Of a DNA stretch of 64,000 bases, positions 22,101 to 34,100 are shown piece by piece. Numbering within the stretch: the first letter of the stretch is position 1; each line of letters starts with the position of its first letter. The DNA is taken from the NCBI RefSeq assembly GCF_047663525.1, contig NC_092602.1, positions 2,115,501-2,179,500 of the forward strand, written 5' to 3'. The position numbers were made by a program, and so were the translations under genes. This DNA comes from Anas platyrhynchos. Taxonomy: Eukaryota; Chordata; Aves; Anseriformes; Anatidae. The notes beneath the pieces were generated by a model. It did no database searches, was not told the origin of the DNA, and worked only from the letters and a program-made list of their open reading frames with translations.

Positions 22101-23991
22101 AAAGTATTTCAGTTGCTGCTCTCTACAGACCTAGCTTCAGCACTGCATCTTGTAATCCACCCAGGCTTACCACATCGAAGTGCTGCTGGTCTAGGGGCAG
22201 AAAGCTCTCCCCATTTGACAGACGGAAGCTGTTGCTCAGAAGAGCTGTCTTAAGGCCTTCCGCACGGATACACTGCACGGCTTCTGCCATTGTGGGGAGC
22301 TGTTTTATCATCTCATGTCTGATTAAGTTGGAGAGAAAAGAGTCCACTGGAACACAGACGTTTGCCTAGGAAACCAGAGAAACCCCCAAGAATGATAATT
22401 AGCCATAGATGGTTTTTGAGCAGGAAGGGGAATGAGAGCGGTTGGGTAGGTAGATTGCCCGATCATCTTATCTTGCTGCCCCGCTTCCTCTGGCAGCAGA
22501 AGGCAGACAGTGAATCTCCCAGCTAAATTGCTTAGGCCAAATCTGGTTCTCAGATTACTAATTCTACAGAAGCGGCAAAGCTAAAGAGCCGATTTTGGCA
22601 AAGAGGAATAGGCTAAGACTGATCCTGTCATGGAATCGAGGCAGGTTAGAGATAAATACTGGATTACCATTCAACAGGAGGGAAAGGAATCTGCATTTCA
22701 GACTCAGATGTTTCAAAAAGCCCTCATCAGGCTTCTACTGATCTTAAGAACCCTACTCAGAGACCACTGTCTCCATCTGTCAAGCACATTCACGTATGAA
22801 CTAGCAGCAGAAGCCTTTCAGCTGGCCTTTGATTCTCTGATTTCTCATCTCAGGTGATCCCAGAGGTGTCTTCAGATCAGAAAGCTATGAAATATGGAGG
22901 AGGAGGCTGGTGGAAGTGAAGGCAAGTTCTGCTCACCATCCTGCCTGGGTAGCAGAATGATAACGGCAGTGAGAAGCCTGCCCTGATCAGACAGCAATGC
23001 TTCCCAGGTGGTAAATCCAAACCCTTCCTTGAAGGATTTATTTTAAAAGCTCCCCTTTCCTTACTGAACCACCAGGTTCCCATCTTGCAGAACCCATTTC
23101 CCTGCAGTCAGGAAGCACAAAGAGAGGAAGGGGTAGCTGGCTTACAATCTCAAAGCACTGCTGTCCCAGCTCCTGCAAGAACTCCACAGTCGTCAGCTCT
23201 CCTCTTGAGTACTTGAGAGAGGGACTGTTTTCCCCTCCAGAGGTTACAGCTTGTTGGATGGTGCCAGCTGGAATACAATTCTGGGCCTCCCAGTCTATGT
23301 AGAGAAAAGAAAGCCAGGAAAGAGCACATATGGCATCATCAGAACTGGGAAACTTGCTTCAAATCCCTCTGCAACCCTGAAACCTGACAGATAAGACTAA
23401 TGAGAACCGATGTGATGGGCTGAGATAATTTACCTAGACACAGAGATAAGAGGTTTAGCATTTCCCCAGACAAAGCACCCCGTCTTTATTTTTGGCGTGG
23501 TACCCTTGGGGTAAAAACACAGCTCTTTGTGTCCTGCAGGGCAGTGCCAACGTTAGGTGCTATCAACCAGTGCCATTACAGGGCCGATTTATCACCAGAA
23601 GTGGCCGGGCCCTGGCCTGGAGATGTCAACACGGTTGCCAGCTGCTGACAGTTCTAGCGCTTCTGATGGCGCAATCGGGAACGCTGCACAGCGAGCGGTG
23701 ACCATCGCAGCCTCTGCAGCTTCTCCAACATCTCACCCGCTGCAGAGCCAACCGCCAGCGCCATTTGAAGCGGATTTTACCTACACGCACAGGAACGAGA
23801 AGACTGGATGAGAAATGAGAGCACGCACCCGCGGCCGTCCTGTGTGGGGCCGGGAGGAGCACCCCGCTCGCGTCCCAGACCACGGCTCTGTAAGGGCTCC
23901 GGCCACATCGCATCCACCGGGCTGAGGCAGTGGGCGGCGGGGCCACGGCCCAACGTGGGCAGGGGGAGCGGGCAGCGCGCCTCAGGAACAT
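15628..23991 (-). CDS. ACAD10: ACAD10-like protein: HAD and APH modules, dehydrogenase module not found
   Basis: Human ACAD10 is a mitochondrial protein with an N-terminal HAD-like domain, an aminoglycoside-phosphotransferase-like (APH) domain and a C-terminal acyl-CoA dehydrogenase. Exons here (5' to 3', minus): 23829-23991, 23146-23294, 22171-22365, 21574-21732, 20827-20986, 20247-20388, 19829-19897, 19055-19236, 18363-18513, 17405-17550, 16729-16902, 15781-16136 (or to 15628 if read through). Phases close to 682 codons, 732 residues with the read-through tail. HAD part residues 1-240; APH part about 265-600, ending [12 protein letters not shown] near 580. Active-site departures: D-A-S-G where human has D-M-G-G; F-L-D-S for F-L-D-D; L-G-W-K for L-D-W-E. 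The start at 23991 gives a basic presequence-like leader; an upstream in-frame ATG at about 24024 is also possible. The exon structure is sound, but whether the gene ends at exon 12 is inference. Confidence 0.85.
17405..17550 (-). CDS. ACAD10: ACAD10 exon 10: altered APH metal-binding motif
   Basis: Encodes V-D-N-L-V-F-H-P and then [15 protein letters not shown]. Human and ACAD11-type proteins have L-D-W-E-L-S-T-L-G-D. The Asp that binds metal (the DFG-equivalent) is Gly475, codon GGC at 17496-17498, and the next-but-one Glu is Lys. Each is one transition away from the active residue. Confidence 0.9.
18363..18513 (-). CDS. ACAD10: ACAD10 exon 9: APH catalytic loop
   Basis: Encodes [14 protein letters not shown] and then T-V-V-H-G-D-F-R. 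With exon 10 this gives H-G-D-F-R-V-D-N, the complete Brenner motif HGDxxxxN (Asp455, Asn460) used by APH-type kinases. Confidence 0.9.
21574..21732 (-). CDS. ACAD10: ACAD10 exon 4: HAD motifs III and IV
   Basis: 53 codons in phase 0. [10 protein letters not shown] keeps the motif III lysine (Lys180). Motif IV reads S-I-F-L-D-S-S-S, against human S-I-F-L-D-D-L-G: the second acidic residue is lost (Ser205). Flanking residues [10 protein letters not shown] are conserved. Confidence 0.88.
23829..23991 (-). CDS. ACAD10: ACAD10 exon 1: presequence and HAD motif I
   Basis: 54 codons plus one base. The first 33 residues are Arg/Ala/Pro-rich without acidic residues, fitting a mitochondrial leader. 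[14 protein letters not shown] follows, aligned to human Y-R-A-V-I-F-D-M-G-G-V-L-I-P. Asp40 sits at the HAD nucleophile position; position +2, Asp in active HAD phosphatases, is Ser here and Gly in human. Confidence 0.85.
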
Positions 23992-24117
23992 GTCCCGGCC
24001 CTGTGGAAACATCAAGGGGGTCACAGCGACGGCCGGGGCAGCGCCTGATACCCAGCGGGGCTCTGAGGGGGAACCGGGGCTGAGCTGCGGGACGCTAAGG
24101 GGCAGGTGGGAGGGGAA

Positions 24118-24783
24118 AGGACTGAGGCGTTTGGGGGCATTTGGAGGTGTTTCAGGGAGTTTCGGGGGTGCTTTGGGACATTTTGAGGCATTTTGGGACG
24201 TTTTGTGGTGTTTGGGGGCGTTTTAGGGGCATTTTGAGATGTTTGGGGGTGTTTGGCGGGGCTTTGGGGTGTTTTAGGGGAATTTTGAGACGTTTGGAAG
24301 TAGTTTGGTCCATTTTGTGGTAGTTTGGGGCGTTTTAGGGGCATTTTGAGGCATCTGGGGGCATTTTAGGGGCATTTTGAGGTGTTTGGGGACCCTTTGG
24401 GCTGTTTTGTGGTGTTTGGGGGCCATTTTAGGGCCATTTTAGGCCATTTTGAGGTAATTCATGGTGTTTGGAAGCTTTTTAGAGGCGTTTAGGACCATTT
24501 TGGAGCACCTTGTGGTGTTTGAGGGGCATTTTGGGGCACCTTGTGGCGTTTGGGGGGGCATTGTGGGCCATTTTGAAGCATTTCATAGCGTTTGGGCGCT
24601 TTGGGGCCATTTTGAGACACTCAGTGGCGTTTTGGGGGCCATTTTGGGGCACTTTGCGGCATTTGGGAGCTTTGGGGCCATTTTGAGACACTGTGTGGCG
24701 TTTTGGGGGCACGTTGGGGCCATTTTGGGGACACTTTGTGGTGTTTTGCAGCCGTTTCAGAGCCATTTTAAAGCACTTTGGGC
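24118..24783. repeat. 10-bp-periodic T/G minisatellite between ACAD10 and BRAP
   Basis: About 660 bases of degenerate tandem units such as TTTTGRGGCA, TTTGGGGGCG and TTTTGTGGTG, with successive T-runs starting 10 or 11 bases apart over long stretches. All T-runs and G-runs are on the plus strand. The repeat explains the long low-complexity open frames on both strands (H-F-E-A-F-G on plus, K-M-A-P-K-R-P on minus). Confidence 0.9.
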
Positions 24784-24897
24784 CACGAGGCCCAGCCCTG
24801 CGGCCTGCCCGTGCAGGATCACAGCCCCCCCCCTCCCCCCCTCCCCTCAGGCCGGGCATTGCCAGGCCCCGGCTCCGGCTTCACCCCGCGCGCCAAC

Positions 24898-24907
24898 TCT
24901 CGCGAGA
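24898..24907. promoter_or_regulatory. TCTCGCGAGA (CGCG/BANP) element, ACAD10-BRAP promoter
   Basis: Perfect palindrome, with a nine-base near copy 15 bases downstream at 24922-24930. About 240 bases upstream of the BRAP start codon. Confidence 0.7.
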
Positions 24908-24992
24908 ACTCACCGCCAAACCTCGCGAGAACCACGCCAGCCCCCCGCGGCGAGCCCCCTCTCTCCCCACACCACCCAGCCCCGCCCCCTCG

Positions 24993-25000
24993 TGACGTCA
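24993..25000. promoter_or_regulatory. CRE palindrome TGACGTCA, BRAP promoter
   Basis: Full consensus CRE about 150 bases upstream of the BRAP start codon, close to the expected transcription start. Confidence 0.65.
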
Positions 25001-25147
25001 TCACGCCGACGTGACCCGGCGGGGTCAGAGGGGAGAGGTGCGCGAGGCGGAAGCGGCGCCTCAGAGCTCCCGGTGGCGGCGGCGGAGGAGGAGGAGGAAA
25101 AAAAGGAGGCGGCGGCGGGGCCGGGCGGGGCCGTGCCGGGCCCACCC

Positions 25148-28100
25148 ATGAGCGTGTCGCTGGTGGTGATCCGCCTGGAGCTGGGCGAGCACTCGCCGCT
25201 GCCCGCCGGCTTCGCCTACAGCGCGGCCGGTGAGTGCGGCCTGCTCCCGGTAGGGCCTACACCGGGAGCTAGGCCTTGATGTTTACCCCCCCCCCTCTCC
25301 TCACAGCTCCCGACATGGCGGCGGACAGCAGCGGCGCGGCCCCGGCCTGCCTGCAAGGGAAGGGCCCCGGGGAGCGGGCGGCCATCCTGCACCAGCACCT
25401 GGGCCGCAGGGAGCTCACCGATGTCATCATCGAGACCATCCGGCCGCGGGCAGGTACGGGGAGGGGGTGTGGGGGGTGCCCGGTGCTGGCAGGAGCCTGC
25501 TGCTGCTACTGGGGTGCTCCCCGGTGGGGTCTGGTATCTAGAAAAGGGGGTCCAGGGGGTTGGTTGGGTTTTGGGGGGGTTTAAGGGAAGGAGTGCCCGG
25601 TTACAGTAGTGTCTGGGTTGTGGTGGTGTCTCTGATGCCCCCAGAGCAGCGCAGGAGGAGCTGACACCACGGCGCTCGCCTTGCTTGTGCTTGGCAAACC
25701 CGTCCAGGTTGCTCTGTGTTGGTGATGGCAGCTGGCAGGATTTAACCTGGCACCAAGCAGACCCCGCCTGTCAGGGTTTAACCCGGCACAGGTCAGAACT
25801 CGCACACCAGGGTCTTGCTACGGGCTCTCACTGGACTTTTGGCAACTCCCCAGAACCAAAAAGCTGAGCTGGGTCTCATTCTGCCACCTTCCAGGGGTAC
25901 AGTTTGATTCCTCACAGTTCAACTTCTCAGTCTGGTTGCGTTCCTGCAGGCTGTGCTCAGGGAACAGTGAGCGTTTCTCGTGTGTGGTTAGTAATCTGAA
26001 AGCTTCTGGTTTGTAAAAGATGAACCAAAAGGTGCCGTGGAAGGAAGGAAATCTTCGGAGGCTGCATCTGCTGAGGACAAAACCAACCCCGATGAGCAGA
26101 GCAAAGAGCGTGAGGCTGCTCCGGACTCGCCTTCCAAGCAGCTCCCTGACCAGATCTCCTTCTTCAGCGGGAATCCGTCGGTTGAAATCGTTCACGGCAT
26201 CATGCACCTGTACAAAACAAAGTAAGGATGCCTGACTCACGGCAGCTCCCTGGGAGCCACGCTCCTGAGCCGTGAGGCCAGCAGGAAGGGCGGGTCAGTC
26301 GCCCCGGGCTGTGGCAGGCAGGAAGGGTGACCCAAACCCACGGGCCTGGGGTGGTGCTGGAGCTCGGGGTTGGCTTGGAGCTGGCTGTAAGAAATGGGGT
26401 TCCTAAAAAAAGGGAAAAAAGCAGTTTCTCGAGGGATCCTGCAGTTGAATTGTGGTCTGCAGGGTCTTGGCGGCAGGCCTGAGGAGCTCCCTGAAGCAGG
26501 AGGCTTCGTCCTGTGTTTCAGGGCTTATAATTCCACTCCCTTTCCTGGCAATAGCACGAGAAATTCCATTTCAGATCTGCCTGAGAGCTGTCAGGAGACA
26601 CAAAATGAGCATTTGAAATGGGAACAAACATTGCTCATTTGTTCTAGGAGTAGTTCTGAGTATCTGTGGCTTGTCAACTTCAATTGTTTTTCTCAAAAAC
26701 AGCTGTCAGGTTATTCCTGAAGCAGCCATTATTTATTGGAGCTGCTGTTTTAATCCTTTGCTAAAAAGTGAGAGTTTCGTGTGGGTATTAAGGACTCCCA
26801 ACAGCCCCTTGCTTCTTTGTAACTGTTCACAAACATGCAAAAGAGCGTTCAGGGTGACAAAAGAACTGTCCTAGTAGCTGCAGCTGTGGGAGGGGTGGTA
26901 AAAGCTGTGCCTTTGCCCCCCCTGGAGTGACGTGAGGCCGTGTAACCGTTCCCTTCGCAGCAAAATGACCTCCCTGAAGGAGGACGTCCGGCGCAGCGCC
27001 ATGCTCTGCATCCTCACGGTCCCCGCCACCATGACCAGCCACGACCTGATGAAGTTTGTGGCTTCTTTCTACGACGTCATCGAGCACATGAAAATCATCC
27101 GGGACTCCACTCCCAACCAGTACATGGTGCTGATCAAGTTCAGCTCCCAGGTAAGAGCTGGAGGCCCCTGAGCCTCAGGAGGGCTCTACAGCTGCTGGGT
27201 GGCTTCACTGGCCAGCTCTTAGCCAACCTCATGGTTTATCCTCAGTGAAACAGCTCTGTCCTAAAGCCCAGCACCTCCCTGGGGCTACTGGCTGAGGTTC
27301 TTCCCACTCCCTGACCCACAGGGAAGTGTCTGCACGGTCTGTCCAGCCTATTTCTTGTTGGCAGGGGATTTAAAAGCTGTTAGGCATTACCTAGACGCCC
27401 TGTTCTCTGCCATCAGAGCACATTCAGGGTGGTGCATTGTGCTGTGCTGAGCAGAAAGACCCCAGCCAGTGGGGTTTTGATTCTGTTCTAGGAAAAACTT
27501 GGTCTGCTGAGGAACTGTGCAGCGGGAAAAGGATGGTCTGACCCCAAAACTGAGGGCCTTGGGGATGCAGTATTTGTGTGCAAGCTGTGCTACGTGCAGT
27601 AGCTGTGAAGATGCATTTTGTGTGTCTCCCTATCCAATTTCAAATACCTAGCACTGAACAGCCTCAAAACCATGAACAAATCACCCTGAAATCCCTGCTA
27701 AGACGAATCCCCACAGCCCTGTTCCCCAGTGACCCCTAACGGCTGCCTGCAGGTAGCAAAAACAAATCTCCTGGGCTTTTAGTTATCTGCCTCATGTGAC
27801 AAAGAGCAAGGGAATGTGGCATTTGGCTCTCAACGTGTGTGATTGTTGGCGAGGTGAAGGGTCTGGGGAGGTTACCCCCTGAAAATGGGTGACATTTGGT
27901 GGGGTTGGGTTTGGTTCTGCCTCTTTGCAGGTGGCTCAGAGCCTGCCGGAGCTGCTACAAGTGGATGGATTCCTGCCCTCACTGAGCCTCTCCCTTTCCC
28001 TGACCCGAGTATCGGTGTCCTGCGACGTGGCCCTCTGAAATTTTCACAAAGAGACTAAATTTGCTTTGCAAATGCACTGAAACCGCTGACAGGGAGCGAA

Positions 28101-31100
28101 AGAGATGCTGAAGGGGAATCCGTTATTCCTGCTGAGTGCTCAGATGCTGGAGCTGCCTTCACGGCTCCGCGTCGTGTCCTCGGGTGGCAGCGCTGAGCCC
28201 AGCCCCAGGCTGAACTGATTCCCTGAGGCTTGGTGGAGGGGAGAGGAGAGGACGCAGCAGATTTCTCCTCTCCCTTGGCTGTCTCAGCTGCAAGCCTTCT
28301 CTTTTTAACGCCTTCCCTTGTGTGTACAGGCTGATGCAGACAGCTTCTACATGGCGTGCAACGGCCGGCAGTTCAACTCCATCGAGGAGGACGTGTGCCA
28401 GCTGGTGTACGTGGAGCGCGCAGAGGTCTTCAAGTCAGAAGATGTAAGTTTTTTTTTGTTTTCCTTTCTTTTCCCCTGAACTTTGGAGGCTTAACAGAAT
28501 TATTTATGCTGGACAGAACGCTGCAAGAAGCGCTTCACTGCTTCAATCCAGAGCTCGTTTCACATTCCAGTGCTGTTCCTACTTGGGAGAGTTTGTTTGG
28601 TGGCTCTGTAGGCTTCGTGCCTCGCTTCTGCAGTGTCTCTGACCTAACCCTGCCAGGTGCAGTGGTCTGGTGGATCCAGAAAACGTGGTGGGACAGCAGC
28701 AGCCGCACTGATCCTGCACTGCCGTGAGGCTGTGCTCTGTGGAGTGCTGAGTTGCCTTCTTTTCTGGTAAATTTCTAACTGCTTTATAGACTCACAGGAT
28801 CACTTGGTTCTGTTTTTGTACCCCAGTGCCAGCAGTAGTGAGAGACGTTTGACTCTTCCTGTGTGGGTGCTTCGTTTATGGTGACGGGAGGGTGCTGAGC
28901 AATTTGTCTCCCCTTGTTCTTTCGAAGGGCGCCAGCCTGCCCGTGATGGATCTGACCGAGCTGCCAAAATGCACGGTGTGCCTGGAGAGGATGGACGAGT
29001 CCGTGAACGGGATCCTCACCACGCTGTGTAACCACAGCTTTCACAGCCAGTGTCTGCAGCGGTGGGAGGACACCACGTAAGAGGCTTTTTTTTTTTATTT
29101 CCACATCTAAAACCCTGCTCCGATTGTGGTGGCTCCGTGCTGACAAGACCGGTTCCTCTCATCAAAGTGTGGGGGCTGGAATTGCTGCGAGTTCTGATGC
29201 TCTTTTCCTTCCCATTAAGGGACTCCCAGGGAGAAATCTCCCAGCCAAAAGTAATTGAGCGATGTTTCCTGTGAGCCTCACTGCTGAGGCAACGAGGCAG
29301 CTGTAAAGTGATGCAGATTGTTTTAAAATGTTGTAGGATAAAAATAGGGGGACAAACAGCTCTGCACGCACACAGCCCTGTTTTGTGCAGCCTCCTGTGT
29401 CTGTTTGGGTGTTGGTTTACTTGGCGTAGCTGAGGCTGCAGTACGCACAGACGAGCACTGCTTGCTGCAGCCTGGAATCCTTTTGGGAACTTTTGGGAAC
29501 ATGCAGGGCAGCAGCCTCGGCTGTCTCACTTCTGGATGCTCAGAGGGTGAAGGAAAGCTGGGCTGGGACAGGGCTGGAAAGCCAGACAAATGGAGGCAGG
29601 GAGGAAAGAATAACGACAAGATCACTGAATCAGGAGGCTCAGGGCCACACTCCCAGCACAGGGCAGTGCTGGGCTTGGACCTGTGTCTGTCCTTAGAATA
29701 TCCCCTCTTTTTGCTGCTACCCCATTCCTGTTTTTGCTCCTGTTGTCCTTCCCATCACCAGAGGTAGGATTTCAGCATGGCTGAGCCCCTGATTGGCACC
29801 CAGGCATTATCAGTCGTGCACATCTTGCATTCTTCTGGCCGCTGCTGCTTTACTGCACGTCAGGCTGTCACAGGTACTGCAGCAGAAGGCTGCTCCTCCT
29901 CACTGTGATTTCTTCTCTCATCCTGGTACCGCTGATTGCCTGATTCTGTGACAGTGCGAGGAAAAACGTAGGTCAAGGAAATAATTTGTGAGGCAAAGTA
30001 AATGAACTTCGGTGGCATTAATCAGATTTGTAGCTATTAAGGCTGATTGGCTGCTTTGCCCCATAAATCAAAACCAGTTTAAATTTGAAGCAGTAGAGCT
30101 TAGCCAGTGTAGGATCGAGATCCAGAATAGCACTCAGATACCTAATGTACAATTTAAGCAGAACTTCTGCTCCTGATCTAGGAGCAGCCTGAATCCCTTT
30201 GGTTTGGCTGAAATCGAGGCAGCAGCCCCCCACCGTGTCCTTAGGGATGTCTCAGCACTAAGTAACATTGCAAAGTGCAGGCACCTCGCTGTTAAGCAGC
30301 TCTCCTCAGCACTCTGTAGTTACAGCATCCTTCCACAGCAGCGTGTAGCTGCTGCACGGAAACCTCTGCAATAATGGAGAATGTCCAAGAAATAAAGTGA
30401 CAACGAGAAGTCTCTTTATTATAAGATCAGACTGCCTTCGCCGTATGAGAAGGGTATGGAAGAGCCCTTCTGGGACCTGAACGTTGCTCTGTGTATATCG
30501 CTCACATCGCTACAGCACCGACTTGAGACCAAAATGGAAAAACTGATTTGTTCCTCTGCCACTTACTAGCTTAAAAGCCTTTTGTGGAATGGAGGCAAGT
30601 TTGCGAGGGCTAAATGGGAGCTGAAAGATGCGTGCGCATAGGGAGTGTCCCACAGCATGAGGCATTCACTCGGAGCTCTTTGGCTCTGCTTTTAATTACC
30701 TTAATACTCAGTTGGAGCACCGTGTGTCTAATCATGCTGCTTGTTGCCCTCTAGGTGTCCTGTCTGCAGATACTGCCAAACGCCCGAGCCAGTGGAAGAG
30801 AACAAGTGTTTTGAGTGTGGAGTTCAAGAAGTAAGTAGGTGGGTGGATGGTGAGTGAGATCTAGACTAGATCTGACTGCACAGCTGCTGTAGTTGTTTTT
30901 GAGGTTGATTCTGTGGCTCCTTTTGGGTTCACTTTACCAGTCGGTGGTGCATCTGCTTTCCTTTTGAGCTGGAGTCAGTACTGGGAAGGGATGCTATCTC
31001 CCAGGTTTCCTGCTCTGACAAATGTTTCCATTTCTTAGAGAGTGTTAATGCGTAAACTGATCGGTGCCTGTGATGAGATGTGTGTGATAGCAGGGGGCCA

Positions 31101-34100
31101 AACTAGTGCTGAACTCAGTGCTCCCTTCTAGTCTGTGCTCCTCAGAGCTTGTTTTTGTGGTTCTGTCAAGCTGCCACCTTCGTTAATCAAGGCCGTTCTT
31201 CCATCCACGCCTGTGGTAGTCTGTCAAGGTGCCTGGCATCTTCAGGCTCCTTCTCCTTGCTCTTCCACCTGAACAAGGTTTCCTGGAGAGGGGGGAAAAA
31301 GCAAACTGTTCACATTTTAAGGAATTGCCTGGCTGTACGTAGCATCAGCAGGCTGTTGGTGTCAGATGGTGCTTTCTCAAGGTGCCGGTGCCGCTGTTTG
31401 ATGGTATTGTGAGGACAGAGCTTTTCCGTTCTCTCGGCAGAATCTCTGGATCTGTTTGATATGTGGGCACATCGGCTGCGGCCGCTACGTGAGCCGACAC
31501 GCTTACAAACACTTTGAGGAGACCCAGCACACCTACGCAATGCAGCTGACCAACCACAGAGTCTGGGACTACGCTGGAGGTGAGCGCCGTGTCTTCCCCC
31601 CCTTGCAGGATGACCTTGGTTGTAAAAACAGCTTCTGGGACCCCAGCAGTGTTAGGAAGAACACTAGTGATAGTTTGCTTGGAGCTTAAGGGGTTTGCAT
31701 CCGTACTAATCCTCCCTCTTTTGGGAACATCCATCTCCTCTCTAATAGCAATTTTCGTGGGTCTGTAGCAGATGGGAGAGGGAGAACACGATTCCATAAC
31801 GAACTGGAGCGGTCCTGTAGCCTCCCTGGAATGTGTTTGTTACTCCCTTTCCATCAATTTGCCCTGAGGTATGAGAATGGGCTGTGGTAATAAATACCCT
31901 GCAAGGTGTCTATGCAAAGCCTGCTAAATAACAAATACATCTGGTGTTGGCTTGCTGCCGTGCTAATGTGCTGTTGCAGCAGTCTGCGTGGTTAATTGTG
32001 CTGCATAAAGTATTTCCACTGGTGTCAACCTGGGTGTTCTTAAGCAAAAACTCCCTTTGGTTGAATTTTCTCTCTTCAGATAACTACGTCCACCGGCTGG
32101 TTGCAAGTAAAACTGATGGGAAGATAGTTCAGTATGAGTGCGAGGGAGATATGTGTCAGGAGGAGAAAATTGATGCCTTACAATTAGAGGTAAATATTGT
32201 GGCTCGTTGGGCTCTGCTTTGTGCTGCTGTGTGGAAATGTTTCAAATCAGATACGAATACAAGAAAATGACATCAGCTTATGCAGCAGACCTGCTCCCTG
32301 CATGTAGGCAATCATCTTCAGACAGAAACAGGATATTTTTACTTTTATTTGTTTAAAAAAAAAAACAAAACTCCTTTTGGCTCTGCAGAGCCAATGCAGC
32401 TAAGAGTAAGCTGGCTGCAGTCTCGTCCTGTGTTCACCACTAGATTGGAGATTAGCTGCTTATGCTGCTACAAACACTGAGGTCATTGCAAAGAGAAATG
32501 GGTCCGAATGCCCGGACTCGCTCACCAGACCCTTCCTAGTGGAACTGTGACGTGGTGTAACAACCCAGGATAGCCCAGAATGGGTATAGAACCGTCAATT
32601 TGATTAGTTTGATTTGTACACCGAGCAAGTAAGTAGGAATCCATAGCTGCATGCCTACTGTGGCTATCAAAGAAAGCTGACAGCCCTGTCTGATACCAGC
32701 CCTGTTCTGCTGCCGTCCCTTCAACAGACAATGATTTTTTGTGCCTGCTGGCCGGCTTCTCCCACACTAACTAGAAGGGTAAAACAACGGTTCATGCAAG
32801 TTTTCCCTTGCCAGTGATCTATTTTAAAGGGAAACTCAAATTACTGCTTCAGTGAGCAGATATACTGCAGCAGGATTTCAGTCGCATTAGACACAAGGTT
32901 ATCTGTAGAGGAGAAGCCTGTAGAGACCGGCCTTTGTAAGCTTATTGCTCAAATAAATATTTGTTTGTTTTTTTTTCCCCTGAATTTTCTGTGTAACATT
33001 TAGATGCAAACCCAGCTATTTTTTAACCCTTATTACCAGGAGGTCAGTGCTTAAAGTATGTCAAAGACCTCTCTGTCTGGCTTATGCGATCTAAATGTTT
33101 GCAGAGAGAATGAATTTGGCAGTGTGTTTTGGCTCCCTGATACTACTGAGAGTATTCAAGGCTTTTTGCACATGTTTAATTCCACAGTGAATGCCTAATG
33201 CTCTGCTTCTTAGCCTGATGGTAAGAAACGCTCACGTTTTCCAACCTTCTCATAACTCATTTGCAGAACCAGAGGGGAGAAGAGGGGATGTAAGGCACAT
33301 ATCCTTGTTCCCATGCCAAAATAACATTGGAATGGGCTGTACTTGTTGGAGAACAGTAAATGTGGATAGCTATACACAGCTGGGGATGCTTTGCCAGAGA
33401 TGCTCTTACAGTGAAGCTAGATTTGTGCATTTACCCTTCCCACTTGGGTTTTGGGCTAGAAATGGGGAACTTGGCCTTTGGGATCTCAGACTCATGACAG
33501 CGATGATTGATGCTTCATTTTCCTGTGGAGTGTAAGATTTTGAGCCCTGTTGCTCCTATGGTGAAAAACAACTCTCTCTTTAAAAAGTATTTGGTGTGAT
33601 AGTGGGTACAGCTTGGTGGCCCTTTCACCTGGTCCTTGCTGTTGTTCTCTGAGGACTTCACTTGATTCCAGAAAATCATGTGATTTAATTCTGAAATCAA
33701 ATTGGTGAAACGTGCATCTGCTGGATCTGCAGTTTGCACGTACATTCAGACTGCCCTCTGTGCTCAATTTCACTCGATTAAATTGATTTTTACATCGGAG
33801 CCTTTTGGGCTTCTTCATCGGGGTAGCCACCCTTAGGAAAAGCTGACCGCTCTGCGCACACTTCTGTGTTTGTAGTACTCCTATTTGCTAACGAGCCAGC
33901 TGGAATCACAGCGAATCTATTGGGAAAACAAGATCGTCCGGATAGAAAAGGACACGGCTGAAGAGGTGAGCCCTGCTCTGGGGATGTTTGGAGCTCTGCA
34001 AGATCAAGGTGCTGGTCTCTGGGAAGGCGGCTGGGAAGCGGAGCTGCTCGGTGCCTCTCACAGGCTGCGCGTCGCGTGACGTGACCTCACGTAGCCTGTT

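Larger units (their letters stand above)
23992..25147. promoter_or_regulatory. Divergent ACAD10-BRAP promoter region
   Basis: 1156 bases separate the two start codons. From the ACAD10 side there is a short GC-rich segment, then the T/G minisatellite (24118-24783), then a CpG-rich core next to BRAP. That core holds TCTCGCGAGA at 24898-24907, a near copy CTCGCGAGA at 24922-24930 and a CRE palindrome TGACGTCA at 24993-25000. The BRAP 5' UTR is GGC/GGA-rich. BRAP and ACAD10 are also head-to-head in human. Confidence 0.75.

Noticed and set aside
24461-25279. In-frame upstream extension of BRAP from an ATG at 24461
   Set aside because: The frame is continuous with the BRAP start, but the added part translates the T/G minisatellite and GGA-rich 5' UTR, lies upstream of the CRE and CGCG core elements, and has no human counterpart. 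The ATG at 25148 gives the conserved M-S-V-S-L-V-V-I start.
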